This document shows positions 16,597 through 26,081 of a stretch of 58,337 nucleotides of DNA, piece by piece; positions within the stretch are counted from its first letter, which is position 1, and every line of letters begins with the position of its first letter. The position numbers and the translations under genes are program-made. Origin of the DNA: a bacterium. Lineage in GTDB: Bacteria; Verrucomicrobiota; Verrucomicrobiia; Limisphaerales; UBA11358. A model generated the notes under the pieces. The model was not told where the DNA came from. It saw nothing but the letters and a program-made list of their open reading frames with translations, and searched no databases. The stretch lies in assembly GCA_021813325.1 (NCBI GenBank), contig JAKALA010000018.1, positions 1 to 58,337 on the forward strand, written 5' to 3'.

Positions 16597-17031
16597 TTAG
16601 TTAGCGGCTTTGAGCGGGGCGGGCATCTGGGCTTCGTGATGGTGCTTCGGGCCTTTGAACACTTTCAACTTGGTGAGCAACACCCGGCCAAGGCGGTTCT
16701 TCGGAATCATGCCCTTGACGGCGTGCTCAATGAGATGCTCGGGCTTTTTGGCGCGGATTTGCTCCACGGTCCGGTATTTTTCGCCACCCTTCCACCCGGA
16801 ATAGGTCATGTATTCCTTGGCGGTTTCCTTTTTGCCGGTGAGCTTGACCTTCTCAGCGTTGACCACGATGACGAAGTCGCCAGCATCCATATGGGGCGTG
16901 AAGACCGGCTTGTTTTTGCCGCGAAGAATGTCGGCAACCTGCACCGCCAGACGTCCAAGCACGGCGCCATCGGCGTCTATGACGTGCCACTTGCGCTGGT
17001 CCAAATTTACTTTCGGCAAATGCGTTTTCAT
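16597..17031 (-). CDS. rplM: 50S ribosomal protein L13
   Basis: The 144-residue L13 is an early-assembly protein of the large subunit. It shows '[25 protein letters not shown]', '[17 protein letters not shown]', '[10 protein letters not shown]' and '[34 protein letters not shown]'. All family blocks are present and the length is normal. It is the first gene of the rplM-rpsI operon. Confidence 0.98.
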   Translation of the reverse strand: MKTHLPKVNLDQRKWHVIDADGAVLGRLAVQVADILRGKNKPVFTPHMDAGDFVIVVNAEKVKLTGKKETAKEYMTYSGWKGGEKYRTVEQIRAKKPEHLIEHAVKGMIPKNRLGRVLLTKLKVFKGPKHHHEAQMPAPLKAAN

Positions 17032-17057
17032 TTAAATTCCTAAACAAAGGGACGAGG

Positions 17058-17085
17058 AAGTTATCAAACGCGCATTTTAAGTCAA
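17058..17085 (-). promoter_or_regulatory. Putative promoter of rplM-rpsI
   Basis: On the minus strand TTGACT (17085-17080) and TAACTT (17063-17058) are 16 bases apart, about 27 bases before the rplM start. The assignment is by consensus only. Confidence 0.4.
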
Positions 17086-17235
17086 CAAGTGATTTTGGTT
17101 AAATGGATTGTTTGTGGCCTGCTTTTGGGACTCAAGTGCCGTGTTTTGCCAATCGGGAAATTCGGAAATAAAGCTTCCGGCTGGTCAACTTTTGAACGGC
17201 TCCAAAATCAGCCTTTTTTAAAAGCCGGATGTCAT

Positions 17236-19320
17236 TCACTCCAGACCGGATATCTCCACTGATTTGCCGGCGTCGCCTCCGGACGGCAAACTGACTGTGG
17301 TTGATTTGTGTCCGATCTCGACGCGCAAAACTGCCAGTTTTTGCGTGGGATCGCTGACGAAGACGCGCGCTTGATCCATAAGCAGGAGGCACGGGGCGTC
17401 CACTTTGACCTCACGGCCATCGAGGTTGGCGCTACCGGCTTTCCAGAAAACAGATCCTATCGAACGGTGCCCGTCCGCGCCAATGCTCACGGCCTGTAGA
17501 TTGCGAGTGTTGGACAATATTTCCAGGGCCGGACGATCAATCGTATCTGCTGGAGCAACCGAATAGGCGTAGTGACCGTTATTTACATTGGTTCCGTGCT
17601 CGATCCAGAGGGTGAAAACATCCTTGGAAATATCCGTCTTGGGAGTGGTGGGCGTGGTGAAAACCTGGTTCCAGTTTCCGGTTTGGCGATCAGCGTCAAG
17701 CCACAATTGTTCGGGTTCGAGCGGCGTGTAACGCAATCCGTCCTGTTCCACCCATTTGGCGCCCGCCAAATCCCGGTTGCTGCCGTTCACCGGTTCGCGC
17801 TGGTCGCCGCGCCACACGATGACAGGCGATTGGAGCAGACACTGGTTGATAATGGTGACGACACGCTGATCTCCAGTGGAACAAATACCAGATCCCAGGC
17901 AGACGACGATGTCGCCGGTAAAGAACCATGATTTTCGGGCGCGCACGCTGTCGCGCTGAAAGTCCATGGCCGCGCAGGCATTGGTGCCATCAGAGACGCC
18001 ACCGACGAATGTGGCCGCGGTTTTTCGATCTTCTTTAGACCAGTGGACTGACTCCTTGCCGAGGCAAATCGTGATTCCAGGAATCAAGTGCCAGTCCCAG
18101 ACGGGAAAGATGTCATCGTATTCGTGACCGGTGCGGTAAAAATACATGGCGCCGTCGGCGAGCAAATGGCCGGAAAGATTCTCGCTGTTGACGGTTTCGC
18201 CGCCAACGACGCCCTGCGACGACATCTTCAGGGACATCATCCAGCCGGGGCGGCGATGGATCAGGTAATCCGATCTCCAAAAATAACGGTTGCCGACCAG
18301 GTCGTTTATCGCGCCGGTTTGATTGCGGGCGACAAAAGCAAGGTAGTCGCCAGCGTGACTGGCATCGGCCTTGGTCATGGCCCGCATGACGCCGCGCATG
18401 ACGCCCGCCTTGCTCCAAGGTGAATGCGGGAAAAGTTGCCGCCCGCAGGCGCTGACATCCATCATGCCTTGCCAGCAAACCCAGTTTTCGCCGTTCAACA
18501 GAAAACCGCGCAGGATGTTCATCTTGTCGCTGGAAAACGCCCAGGGCGTTCCGCGCAAAACCGTCGCCCACCGGCTCATTTCCACCGCGCAAGCCATGCC
18601 GTAATTGCCGAACTGCTGCTGCGGGCCATGCTGGTGAAAGCTCCAGTCCGGTTGAATACCCTCGCCGGTGCCGACGCGCAACTCGTCTTGAATGACTTCG
18701 GCCGCCTGGTTCATCAGTGTTTCGTCACCGGTCAAGACCGCGCGCATGACGCCATTGGCAGCCAGCCAGATGCGGTTTTGCCCGGTCATGCTGCCGACTT
18801 TGGACCGCGCCAGCACGGTGCCGGCGATGTAATTTCGTTCGTCCGGCGAAAGGTCATCGCCCAAAAGCAGCGCCACGTCGCCGAGGATTTTGGGCACGCC
18901 AATTTGGTTATACCACCAGTTGGCGCATTGAAAATCGTGGCGGCGCCAATACGCCAGGGCGCGGTGGGAAGCTGCCAGGCAGTTCGTTCGGTCGCTGGCG
19001 GAAGTTTCCGGTCGCAAGGCAAAAACCACCAGTCCCAAGGTGCGCGTGAGTTGGTTGCAAGGCGGCCAGTCGGATCGGGCGGTGGAAAGGTAATCAAGAT
19101 CAGGCCACGAACCGTCATCCCGCAGCTTGCCCAACAACCGATGCGCCTGTTCGGGGCTGGTCTTGGGCAGTTCCACATCGTCCAGCAAGCGTTCGCCGCG
19201 ATCCGTGCTTTCACGCAGACAATATTCGCGAAACTGCCGCGCGACCTGTTCAACCGGCGTTTCCGCCGCCAGGCGGACGGCCGCCGTCAGCAGCAGCAGC
19301 GAAGTCAAAATGGGTTTCAT
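17236..19320 (-). CDS. Secreted polysaccharide lyase family 8 enzyme
   Basis: PL8 enzymes cleave uronic-acid polysaccharides (hyaluronate, chondroitin, xanthan) by beta-elimination. The 694-residue protein has a signal peptide (about 20 residues), an alpha/alpha-toroid domain with 'NWWYNQIG' (134-141), and the catalytic segment 'DWSFHQHGPQQQFGNYG' (His231, Tyr240). The later beta-sandwich holds 'HRRPGWMMSLKMSS' and 'WDWHLIPGIT'. The normal 'DGSF' appears as 'DWSF'. ATG at 19320 is preferred over 19329 because it starts the signal peptide directly. It stands alone, not in a lyase cluster. The substrate cannot be fixed from sequence. Confidence 0.88.
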   Translation of the reverse strand: MKPILTSLLLLTAAVRLAAETPVEQVARQFREYCLRESTDRGERLLDDVELPKTSPEQAHRLLGKLRDDGSWPDLDYLSTARSDWPPCNQLTRTLGLVVFALRPETSASDRTNCLAASHRALAYWRRHDFQCANWWYNQIGVPKILGDVALLLGDDLSPDERNYIAGTVLARSKVGSMTGQNRIWLAANGVMRAVLTGDETLMNQAAEVIQDELRVGTGEGIQPDWSFHQHGPQQQFGNYGMACAVEMSRWATVLRGTPWAFSSDKMNILRGFLLNGENWVCWQGMMDVSACGRQLFPHSPWSKAGVMRGVMRAMTKADASHAGDYLAFVARNQTGAINDLVGNRYFWRSDYLIHRRPGWMMSLKMSSQGVVGGETVNSENLSGHLLADGAMYFYRTGHEYDDIFPVWDWHLIPGITICLGKESVHWSKEDRKTAATFVGGVSDGTNACAAMDFQRDSVRARKSWFFTGDIVVCLGSGICSTGDQRVVTIINQCLLQSPVIVWRGDQREPVNGSNRDLAGAKWVEQDGLRYTPLEPEQLWLDADRQTGNWNQVFTTPTTPKTDISKDVFTLWIEHGTNVNNGHYAYSVAPADTIDRPALEILSNTRNLQAVSIGADGHRSIGSVFWKAGSANLDGREVKVDAPCLLLMDQARVFVSDPTQKLAVLRVEIGHKSTTVSLPSGGDAGKSVEISGLE

Positions 19321-19329
19321 CGCGGTCAT

Positions 19330-19681
19330 TCAAACATTTTCCAGCCGATTTATCCGTCACAAATCCGCCAAAAATGGTAGTGGACCATAAATGTTTTTAT
19401 CGGGTTCGACAATGCCTGGATGTTTGAGGCTCTGACTTTGCGTAACCCCGACTTGTCAGACGCTACTTGCCACGGTTATGCTCAACTGAGAAAGCCAAGA
19501 GACCAGCGTCATGCGGCCAGCCATCGCGTTTAGCGTCAGACGATGGAGTCCCGGACGAATTTAATGGCTTTGCAAGGTGTCCTTGTGCAGTGACCCGGTG
19601 CGCGCGCACTGTGCGCCAGCTCTGCCAATTACGCCTGATGCTCATGGATTGGGCTTTACACCGCCGGCTGGTGGGCAAAAG
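19330..19681. other. Intergenic stretch with no supported gene
   Basis: I see no family motif, signal peptide or convincing promoter between the divergent PL8 gene and the membrane-protein gene. The frame of the latter is open upstream to 19577, but those residues have no family character. Confidence 0.55.
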
Positions 19682-20863
19682 ATGTCGCTCATGAAGAAAA
19701 CGAGTGTTTTGCTCGTCGTCGTGGCCGGATTGCTTTGGCTGCCGCTGGCGGCTTCGGCAGGAATTTCTTCCGCCAAAAACAGCGATCCCAACCCGCCGGC
19801 CAAGAAATTGGCGGAAACGGTTTCCATGATCACGGGCGTCGCCATTTCGCCGTTGCTGGGCGTCGGCGCCGTGGGCGCCTACAATTACTTTCAGGCCAAA
19901 ACTCCGGAGGAAAAAGCGCAACTGCCGTGGTTTGCCAATCCCTGGTTTTGGACGCCGGCGCTCCTGCTGGTGGGCGCTTGTTTTTTGAAGGATACCGCTG
20001 GAATCGCTCTGCCAACCGTCTTGAAAAAACCTTTCGATGTGGCAGACTCGTGTGAACACAAGCTCTCCGGCTTGGTGGCCACCGCGGCTTTTGTGCCGAT
20101 TGCGGCGGCTATTTTCCATTCGCCCCATGCGGAGGGCGCGTCGGTGGCCAGTCTTGGGTTTGCGGCCATTGATTTGCACTGGCTTTACAACGCGCTGATG
20201 GTGCCGTTCGCGATGGTGGCATTTTTCATTGTGTTTCTGGCGTCCAATGCCATCAACATCCTGATTTTGTTAAGCCCGTTCACAATGGTGGATGCCGCGT
20301 TGAAAGGGTTTCGCACCGCGCTGCTGGCCAGCGTGGTGGGCACGTCCTTTGTGAACCCATGGATCGGAGCGCTGTGGGCGGTCATCATCATCCTGCTGTC
20401 CTGGCTGATTGCCGGATGGTCCTTTCGCCTGAGCCATTTCGGCGTGGCCTTCATCTGGGATTTTGTAACCGGGCGCAGGCATCGATTCCGTCCGGATGAC
20501 AAAGCTAATAAAATGTTTTTGGGCGCCAAAATTCAAAAAGTTTCCACCCGCACTTACGGCAAACTTTCACGAAACGAACAGGGTGAACTGATCTTCAATT
20601 ATCGTCCCTGGCTGCTCTTTCCGCCGCGCATGCTGATCTTGCCGGCCGGGAATTATGAAACGGGTCGTGGATTGTTCTATTCGGAAATCATGCGCGTGGA
20701 AGGGGATTCCGCCAAAACCGTGATGCTTCTGCCGCCGCGCTATCGCGGACACGAAGAAGAAATCACCAAGCTTTACCAATTGGGAGGCACGCGTGACGTC
20801 GGCATTCGCGCTGCGTGGACCTGGCTGAAAAGTCTGTTTGGTGGAAAACGCGCTGCGGCGTGA
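19682..20863 (+). CDS. Polytopic membrane protein of unknown function
   Basis: This 393-residue protein has an N-terminal signal-like segment ('TSVLLVVVAGLLWLPLAASAG') and five or six predicted membrane segments ('ISPLLGVGAVGAYNYF', 'WFWTPALLLVGACFL', 'ALMVPFAMVAFFIVFLASNAINILILLSPF', 'GALWAVIIILLSWLIAGW'). A soluble C-terminal part of about 130 residues follows, with 'YRPWLLFPPRMLILPAGNYETGRGLFYSE' and 'LLPPRYRGHEEEITKLY'. ATG at 19682 (followed by another Met, then Lys-Lys) gives a clean signal. I do not recognise a named family. It precedes the DUF2339 gene by 140 bases in the same direction; co-transcription is possible but not shown. Confidence 0.75.
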   Translation: MSLMKKTSVLLVVVAGLLWLPLAASAGISSAKNSDPNPPAKKLAETVSMITGVAISPLLGVGAVGAYNYFQAKTPEEKAQLPWFANPWFWTPALLLVGACFLKDTAGIALPTVLKKPFDVADSCEHKLSGLVATAAFVPIAAAIFHSPHAEGASVASLGFAAIDLHWLYNALMVPFAMVAFFIVFLASNAINILILLSPFTMVDAALKGFRTALLASVVGTSFVNPWIGALWAVIIILLSWLIAGWSFRLSHFGVAFIWDFVTGRRHRFRPDDKANKMFLGAKIQKVSTRTYGKLSRNEQGELIFNYRPWLLFPPRMLILPAGNYETGRGLFYSEIMRVEGDSAKTVMLLPPRYRGHEEEITKLYQLGGTRDVGIRAAWTWLKSLFGGKRAAA

Positions 20864-21003
20864 TTGCGCCGACATCGTTTAATTTGATCAGAGGGGAAAT
20901 TTTTTCGATTCACGACGCGACCTCAGGGCGTGACACACTGAGTGCGCGTTGAATAAACGCCATGGTTATGCCGCGACGTTTTGACTAAAGAAAGACAAAC
21001 CCT

Positions 21004-24000
21004 ATGGAAATATGGCCGTTCATTGTTCTGCTGGTTTTGGGCATTCCCATTACTTTGGCGGTCTGGCTGATCGTTCGAGCCGTGCGTTCGCGCAGCCAGA
21101 TCGAATCATTGATTCGCCGCGTCAATGAATTGGAACTGCAAATGATTCTTCTGAAAAAGTCGGCGACCTCAGCGCGTTCATCCGAGGCGGTTGAGCAACC
21201 CGCTCAATCATTCAAACCGACCATCCTTCCGCCAGTTCAGCCAAAGCCCGTTGTTCTTGAGCCAGAGCTGGAGAAAATTGAACCGGGAATTTCCACTCCG
21301 CCTCAACAATCCAAGCCGGTTGCGCCACCGCCAGTGATGGCAACACCTCCGCCAGTTTTTGCTTCAAAACCCGATCCCAAACCGGCGTTTATTCCGCCAC
21401 AATTTGCGCCTGCTCCCAAAGCCAAAATCAATTGGGAACAATTCATGGGTGTTAAAGGCTTTGCGTGGGTTGGCGGACTTGCGCTGTTCCTGGGCATCGC
21501 ATTTTTCGTCAAATATTCATTCGACAATAACTATATTTCACCGCAACTGCGTGTGGCCATCGGCTTCCTCGCTGGGTTGGGATTGCTTGTCGGCGGAGTG
21601 GTGATGTCGCGTAAAAATTTTCCCGCCCTGTCGCAAACGCTGTGCGCCACCGGCGTGGTCGTATTGTATGCGGTTACGTTTGCCTGTCGCTCGATCTACC
21701 ATTTCGATTTCTTTGGCCCAGTCCCGACTTTCCTCTTGATGTCGCTGATCACGGTGACTGCGTTTCTGCTGGCAGTGAGGCTGGATGCGTTGGTGGTGGC
21801 CATTCTTGGAATACTCGGTGGTTTTCTCACGCCGATTCTGCTTTCCACCGGACAGGACAATCCGCTGGGGCTGTTTGGCTACATTGCCATTCTCGACGCC
21901 GGGTTGATTCTGGTGGCGCTCAATAAACGGTGGAACTTTCTCGCCACGCTGGCGGCCGTTGGCACGGCAGTGATGGAGATTGGCTGGGCTGATGAATTTT
22001 TCCAGAGGGAAAAATATTTTGCCGACAACAAAATTTTAATCGCGCTGGGCGTCCTCCTGGGATTTAACGCGCTGTATCTCGCGGCCAACTGGCTGGCCCA
22101 ACGGCGGAATCAATCGAACTGGTGGCTCGCGGGTGCCAACCTGGGCCTCGCGGCGGTGGCGCTTGGTTTTGTGTTGTTCTTTTTCGATTTGGCACCGCTT
22201 GCGCTGCGACCGGTTTTAATCTTTAGTTTTGTATTCCTGATTGACTTCGTGGTGGCTGTGCTTGCGTGGTTGGATAATAGATTTTCAGTCGCTCAACCCA
22301 TCGCCGGTTTGGCGGTGTTTGGCCTGCTGGCGGTCTGGACGACGAATCATCTTACCAATGAGCTGTTGAATCCAGTGCTGGCATTTTATTTGATCTTCGC
22401 GGTGTTTCACTCTGCTTTACCGGCCTTGTTGCAACGTCGCGCCGGCGAAGCTTTGGGCGGGCGTGGTCCATGGAATCATCTCTTTCCGCCACTGGCATTG
22501 CTGCTGGTGCTGGTGCCAATTTTTAAATTGCAGGAGCTTTCCTTTCTTGTCTGGCCGTTCGTGGCGTTGGTCGATTTACTGGCCATAGTGCTGGCGGTGA
22601 TGACCGCCACATTGCTGCCAGTCTTGGCGGTGTTGCTGCTTACGCTTGCGGCGACGGGCGCCATGATTTTTAAAATCCCGTCGGACCTGACTGGTTTGCC
22701 AAGCTCGTTTTTCCTGCTGGGCGGCTTTGCCGTTTTTTTCGTAATGGCTGGCGTATGGCTGGCGCGCAAATTCAATCCCGACGCCTTCAAATCCGGCTTC
22801 AATCTTAACCCGGACGCCCGTTCGCCCGAGGCTATGGCCGCTGTGTTGCCTGCGAGTTCAGTCGTGCTGCCGTTTATATTGCTCATCATGGTGACGGTGC
22901 GACTGCCCCTGGCCAATCCGGCCCCGGTGTTTGGCCTCGCGCTGTTACTGATTGTGTTGTTGCTCGGGTTGACTCGGTTGTTTGCCTTTGACTGGATGCC
23001 ATTGGTGGGACTCGTCAGCGTTTTTGCCGTGGAATGCGCCTGGTATTTCAATCGCTTTGATCTCACCAATCCCAATCTCATTTCGCCGGTTATGCTGCTC
23101 GGCTGGTATTTAATTTTCTTCGCCGTGTTTGCGTCGTTTCCATTCATTTTATTGAAAAAATTTGCGGATAAAACTCATCCATGGGCGGCGGCGGCACTGG
23201 CGGGGCCCGCGCAATTCCTGCTGGTTTTCCGCCTGGTCAAAGTGGCCTGGCCGAATTCCGTCATGGGCTTGTTGCCGGTGGCGTTTGCTCTTCCTGCATT
23301 GGTCAGTTTGGTTGCCGTGCTGAAAACCATTCCCGTGGAAGTCAAGTCTCGCATGACGCAACTGGCATGGTTCGGCGGCGTGGCGTTGTTTTTCATTACG
23401 CTCATTTTCCCGATCCAGTTTGATCGCCAATGGATCGCCATTGGCTGGGCGCTTGAAGGTGCGGCATTGCTGTGGCTGTTTCATCGCGTGCCTCATCCGG
23501 GCTTGCGTCTGACCGGCGTGGGGCTGCTCATCGCCGCGTTTGCGCGCCTGGCAATGAATCCAGCGGTTCTGACGTATCACGAACGCAGCGTCACGCCCGT
23601 CTTCAACTGGTATCTTTACACCTACGGATTGGCCACAGTGGCGCTGTTTCTGGGCGCGCGATTGCTGGCGCCGCCGCGGAATGTCGTGTTGAAATCCAAT
23701 GCCCAGGCCATTCTGGCCAGCTTGGGCACCGTGCTGGCGTTCCTGCTGTTGAACATTGAGATCGCCGATTACTTCAGTGCGCCCGGCTCCACATTGACAT
23801 TTCAGTTCACCGGTAATTTTGCCCGCGACATGACGTATTCCATCGCTTGGGCGTTGTTTGCTTTGGGCCTGCTGGTTTACGGCATCTGGAAAAAAACACC
23901 GGCGGCCCGCTATTCGGCCATGGCGTTGCTCTGTGTCACACTTTTGAAATTGTTCTTTCACGACCTAGCACAACGCGGACAGCTTTATCGGATTGGGGCA

Positions 24001-24117
24001 TTCATCGGCGTGGCGGTGATTACCATGCTGGCTTCCTATGCGTATCAAAAATTCTTTTCGGCAACGGCAAAACAAGCGGAAACTAAAAATGAAAATCCTC
24101 CGAAACCTGCCAGCTAA
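21004..24117 (+). CDS. DUF2339 family multi-pass membrane protein
   Basis: This 1037-residue protein starts with one membrane segment and a coiled-coil stretch ('SLIRRVNELELQMILLKK'). A Pro-rich linker of about 100 residues follows, then the DUF2339 core beginning 'INWEQFMGVKGFAWVGGLALFLGIAFFVKYSFDN' and running through more than 20 membrane segments. It ends with a Lys/Glu-rich tail. DUF2339 proteins are large integral membrane proteins of unknown role, often encoded next to DUF3999 proteins, as here. The downstream start codon lies 29 bases inside this gene, so translation is probably coupled. Confidence 0.9.
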   Translation: MEIWPFIVLLVLGIPITLAVWLIVRAVRSRSQIESLIRRVNELELQMILLKKSATSARSSEAVEQPAQSFKPTILPPVQPKPVVLEPELEKIEPGISTPPQQSKPVAPPPVMATPPPVFASKPDPKPAFIPPQFAPAPKAKINWEQFMGVKGFAWVGGLALFLGIAFFVKYSFDNNYISPQLRVAIGFLAGLGLLVGGVVMSRKNFPALSQTLCATGVVVLYAVTFACRSIYHFDFFGPVPTFLLMSLITVTAFLLAVRLDALVVAILGILGGFLTPILLSTGQDNPLGLFGYIAILDAGLILVALNKRWNFLATLAAVGTAVMEIGWADEFFQREKYFADNKILIALGVLLGFNALYLAANWLAQRRNQSNWWLAGANLGLAAVALGFVLFFFDLAPLALRPVLIFSFVFLIDFVVAVLAWLDNRFSVAQPIAGLAVFGLLAVWTTNHLTNELLNPVLAFYLIFAVFHSALPALLQRRAGEALGGRGPWNHLFPPLALLLVLVPIFKLQELSFLVWPFVALVDLLAIVLAVMTATLLPVLAVLLLTLAATGAMIFKIPSDLTGLPSSFFLLGGFAVFFVMAGVWLARKFNPDAFKSGFNLNPDARSPEAMAAVLPASSVVLPFILLIMVTVRLPLANPAPVFGLALLLIVLLLGLTRLFAFDWMPLVGLVSVFAVECAWYFNRFDLTNPNLISPVMLLGWYLIFFAVFASFPFILLKKFADKTHPWAAAALAGPAQFLLVFRLVKVAWPNSVMGLLPVAFALPALVSLVAVLKTIPVEVKSRMTQLAWFGGVALFFITLIFPIQFDRQWIAIGWALEGAALLWLFHRVPHPGLRLTGVGLLIAAFARLAMNPAVLTYHERSVTPVFNWYLYTYGLATVALFLGARLLAPPRNVVLKSNAQAILASLGTVLAFLLLNIEIADYFSAPGSTLTFQFTGNFARDMTYSIAWALFALGLLVYGIWKKTPAARYSAMALLCVTLLKLFFHDLAQRGQLYRIGAFIGVAVITMLASYAYQKFFSATAKQAETKNENPPKPAS

Positions 24118-26074
24118 ATGGCTAACTATCTGGCTGCTGCTTGGCACTCTGGCCGTCAACGCGGCTTTGCCAGCGCCATGGCAATATCAACAGACATTCG
24201 ATGTCGCCGCGCCCGGGCTGATGAAAATCAGTCTGCCGCTGGACACCCTCGACTCAGCCCGGCCGGCGCTCGAAGACCTGCGGCTGTGCGATGATGCTGG
24301 AAATGAACTGCCGTTTCTCATCGAACGGCCCGCGCCGGTGGCAAAGGCGATTCAACCCGCAAAATCATTTCACGTTTCGCTTGAGCCAAGTGCCACGGTC
24401 ATCACCTTGGAAACGGGTTTGGTCCAACCACTCGATGCAGTGACCCTGGAATCGCCGGCGCAAAATTTCATCAAGGCGGTGCGCGTGGATGTTTCGAATG
24501 ACGGCCAAACCTGGCGAAATGTTGTCCAAGGTCAGCCGATCTTTCGTCAGCCTTACGGAGCCGGAAATTTGAAGGTTGGCTTTCCGCCAACTTCGGCGCA
24601 TTGGCTGCGCCTCACTGTGGATGACCGCCGTTCTCAGCCTGTTCCGTTTATCAGTGCCCGCGTTTTTGCGGCCACGGCGGAAGCTGCGGTTTCGGAGACG
24701 CAAAGCGCCGTCATTACCGAGCGAATTGAAAATCCCGGCGAAACCCGGCTGACGCTCAATCTTGGCGCGGCGAATTTGGACGTGGCCTCGGTCCAGATCG
24801 AAACGTCTGCGCCACTGTTTACGCGCCAGGTGACGCTGGCGGTGCCGCAAGTCACCGAGGCCGGCGTCGTTGAGCAGATGATCGGGCAGGGGACGATTTA
24901 CTGTGTCGCGGTGGATGACCAGCCGTCCCGCGCCAACCTGGTTATTCCATTAGATCAACGCGTCAGTTCGCGTGAACTCATTTTGCTGATCCATAACGAA
25001 GACAGTCCGCCGCTCCCGATTTCCGGCGTGCGTTGCGAACGACGGCCCGTTTATCTCGCTTTCATGGCGCCGAACGCAGGCCCATATCACCTGCTCACCG
25101 GCAATAAATTGTGCGCCTCCCCGCATTACGATTTGGCCACGCTTGCGGGCAAATTGAAAATTGCCGAGGTCACTGCGTTGAAAATTTCACCCGTGTCGGA
25201 TAACCCTGATTATCACGCTCCAGAAGCGCTGGCGGGTCTCGACCTCGCGGGCGCGCCGCTGGATGTTGCCGGCTGGAAATATCGCAAACCAATCCAGACC
25301 CAACGGGCCGGAGTCCAGCAAGTGGAACTCGATCTGGAGGTGTTGTCCCATGCGAACGGCAGTTTCAGCGATCTGCGCGTCATGCACGGCAGCAACCAGG
25401 TGCCGTTTCTGGTTCAACGCACGTCCATCAGGCGTTCCCTGGAGCCGGTGGTGACTTTGACCAACGACGTCAAAAATCCAAAAATCTCCCGCTGGCTGAT
25501 CAAATTACCCCGCGCCCATTTGCCGATAACCCGGCTGACGTGTATCTCAACCACGCCGCTGTTTCAACGCAACGTCACGCTCTCGGAGCAATACACGGAC
25601 GAGCGCGGTTACACGTTTTTTCGTCAGCTTGGCAACGCTACTTGGATAGAAACCATGGATCACAAAAGCCGCGAATTTTCGCTGGTTCTCAACAGTGTGG
25701 TGGACAGTGACACGCTGGTTCTGGAAACCCAGAACGGCGATAATCCAGCCATCGGCTTGGAAAAGTTTGCCGCGTATTATCCCGCCACCCGACTGCTGTT
25801 CAAATCGCCTGCCGACGATGGATTGTTGCTTTACTACGGAAATCCGCAGTCCGCTTCTCCGAGCTATGACTTAAATCTGGTTGCGGGCGAATTGCTTTCA
25901 GCTGACAAGGCAACTGCGACGTTGGGTGCCGAGGTGCTGCTCAAGAAATCGTCCTGGGCAGAACGGCAATCGCCCGGCTCGGGCGGCGCGTTGTTCTGGG
26001 GAATTCTTGCCGTCGTGGTTATCGGTTTGCTCGCCGTTATTTCGCGGTTGTTGCCCAAATCACCTCCAAACTGA
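24089..26074 (+). CDS. DUF3999 family exported protein
   Basis: This 661-residue protein has a signal peptide ('WLTIWLLLGTLAVNA'), then 'LPAPWQYQQTFDVAAPGLMKISLPLDTLDSARPALEDLRLCDDAGNELPFLIE', the opening typical of DUF3999. Two similar beta-rich halves follow; the second starts near residue 396 with 'WKYRKPIQTQRAGVQQVELDLEVLSHANGSFSDLRVMHGSNQVPFLV'. A C-terminal membrane helix ('ALFWGILAVVVIGLLAVISRLL') ends the protein. It is probably anchored at the membrane with the bulk outside the cytoplasm. ATG at 24089 gives the signal peptide. Its end is 7 bases from the convergent threonine aldolase stop. Duplication of the first domain within the protein is an inference. Confidence 0.88.
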   Translation: MKILRNLPAKWLTIWLLLGTLAVNAALPAPWQYQQTFDVAAPGLMKISLPLDTLDSARPALEDLRLCDDAGNELPFLIERPAPVAKAIQPAKSFHVSLEPSATVITLETGLVQPLDAVTLESPAQNFIKAVRVDVSNDGQTWRNVVQGQPIFRQPYGAGNLKVGFPPTSAHWLRLTVDDRRSQPVPFISARVFAATAEAAVSETQSAVITERIENPGETRLTLNLGAANLDVASVQIETSAPLFTRQVTLAVPQVTEAGVVEQMIGQGTIYCVAVDDQPSRANLVIPLDQRVSSRELILLIHNEDSPPLPISGVRCERRPVYLAFMAPNAGPYHLLTGNKLCASPHYDLATLAGKLKIAEVTALKISPVSDNPDYHAPEALAGLDLAGAPLDVAGWKYRKPIQTQRAGVQQVELDLEVLSHANGSFSDLRVMHGSNQVPFLVQRTSIRRSLEPVVTLTNDVKNPKISRWLIKLPRAHLPITRLTCISTTPLFQRNVTLSEQYTDERGYTFFRQLGNATWIETMDHKSREFSLVLNSVVDSDTLVLETQNGDNPAIGLEKFAAYYPATRLLFKSPADDGLLLYYGNPQSASPSYDLNLVAGELLSADKATATLGAEVLLKKSSWAERQSPGSGGALFWGILAVVVIGLLAVISRLLPKSPPN

Positions 26075-26081
26075 GATTGCT

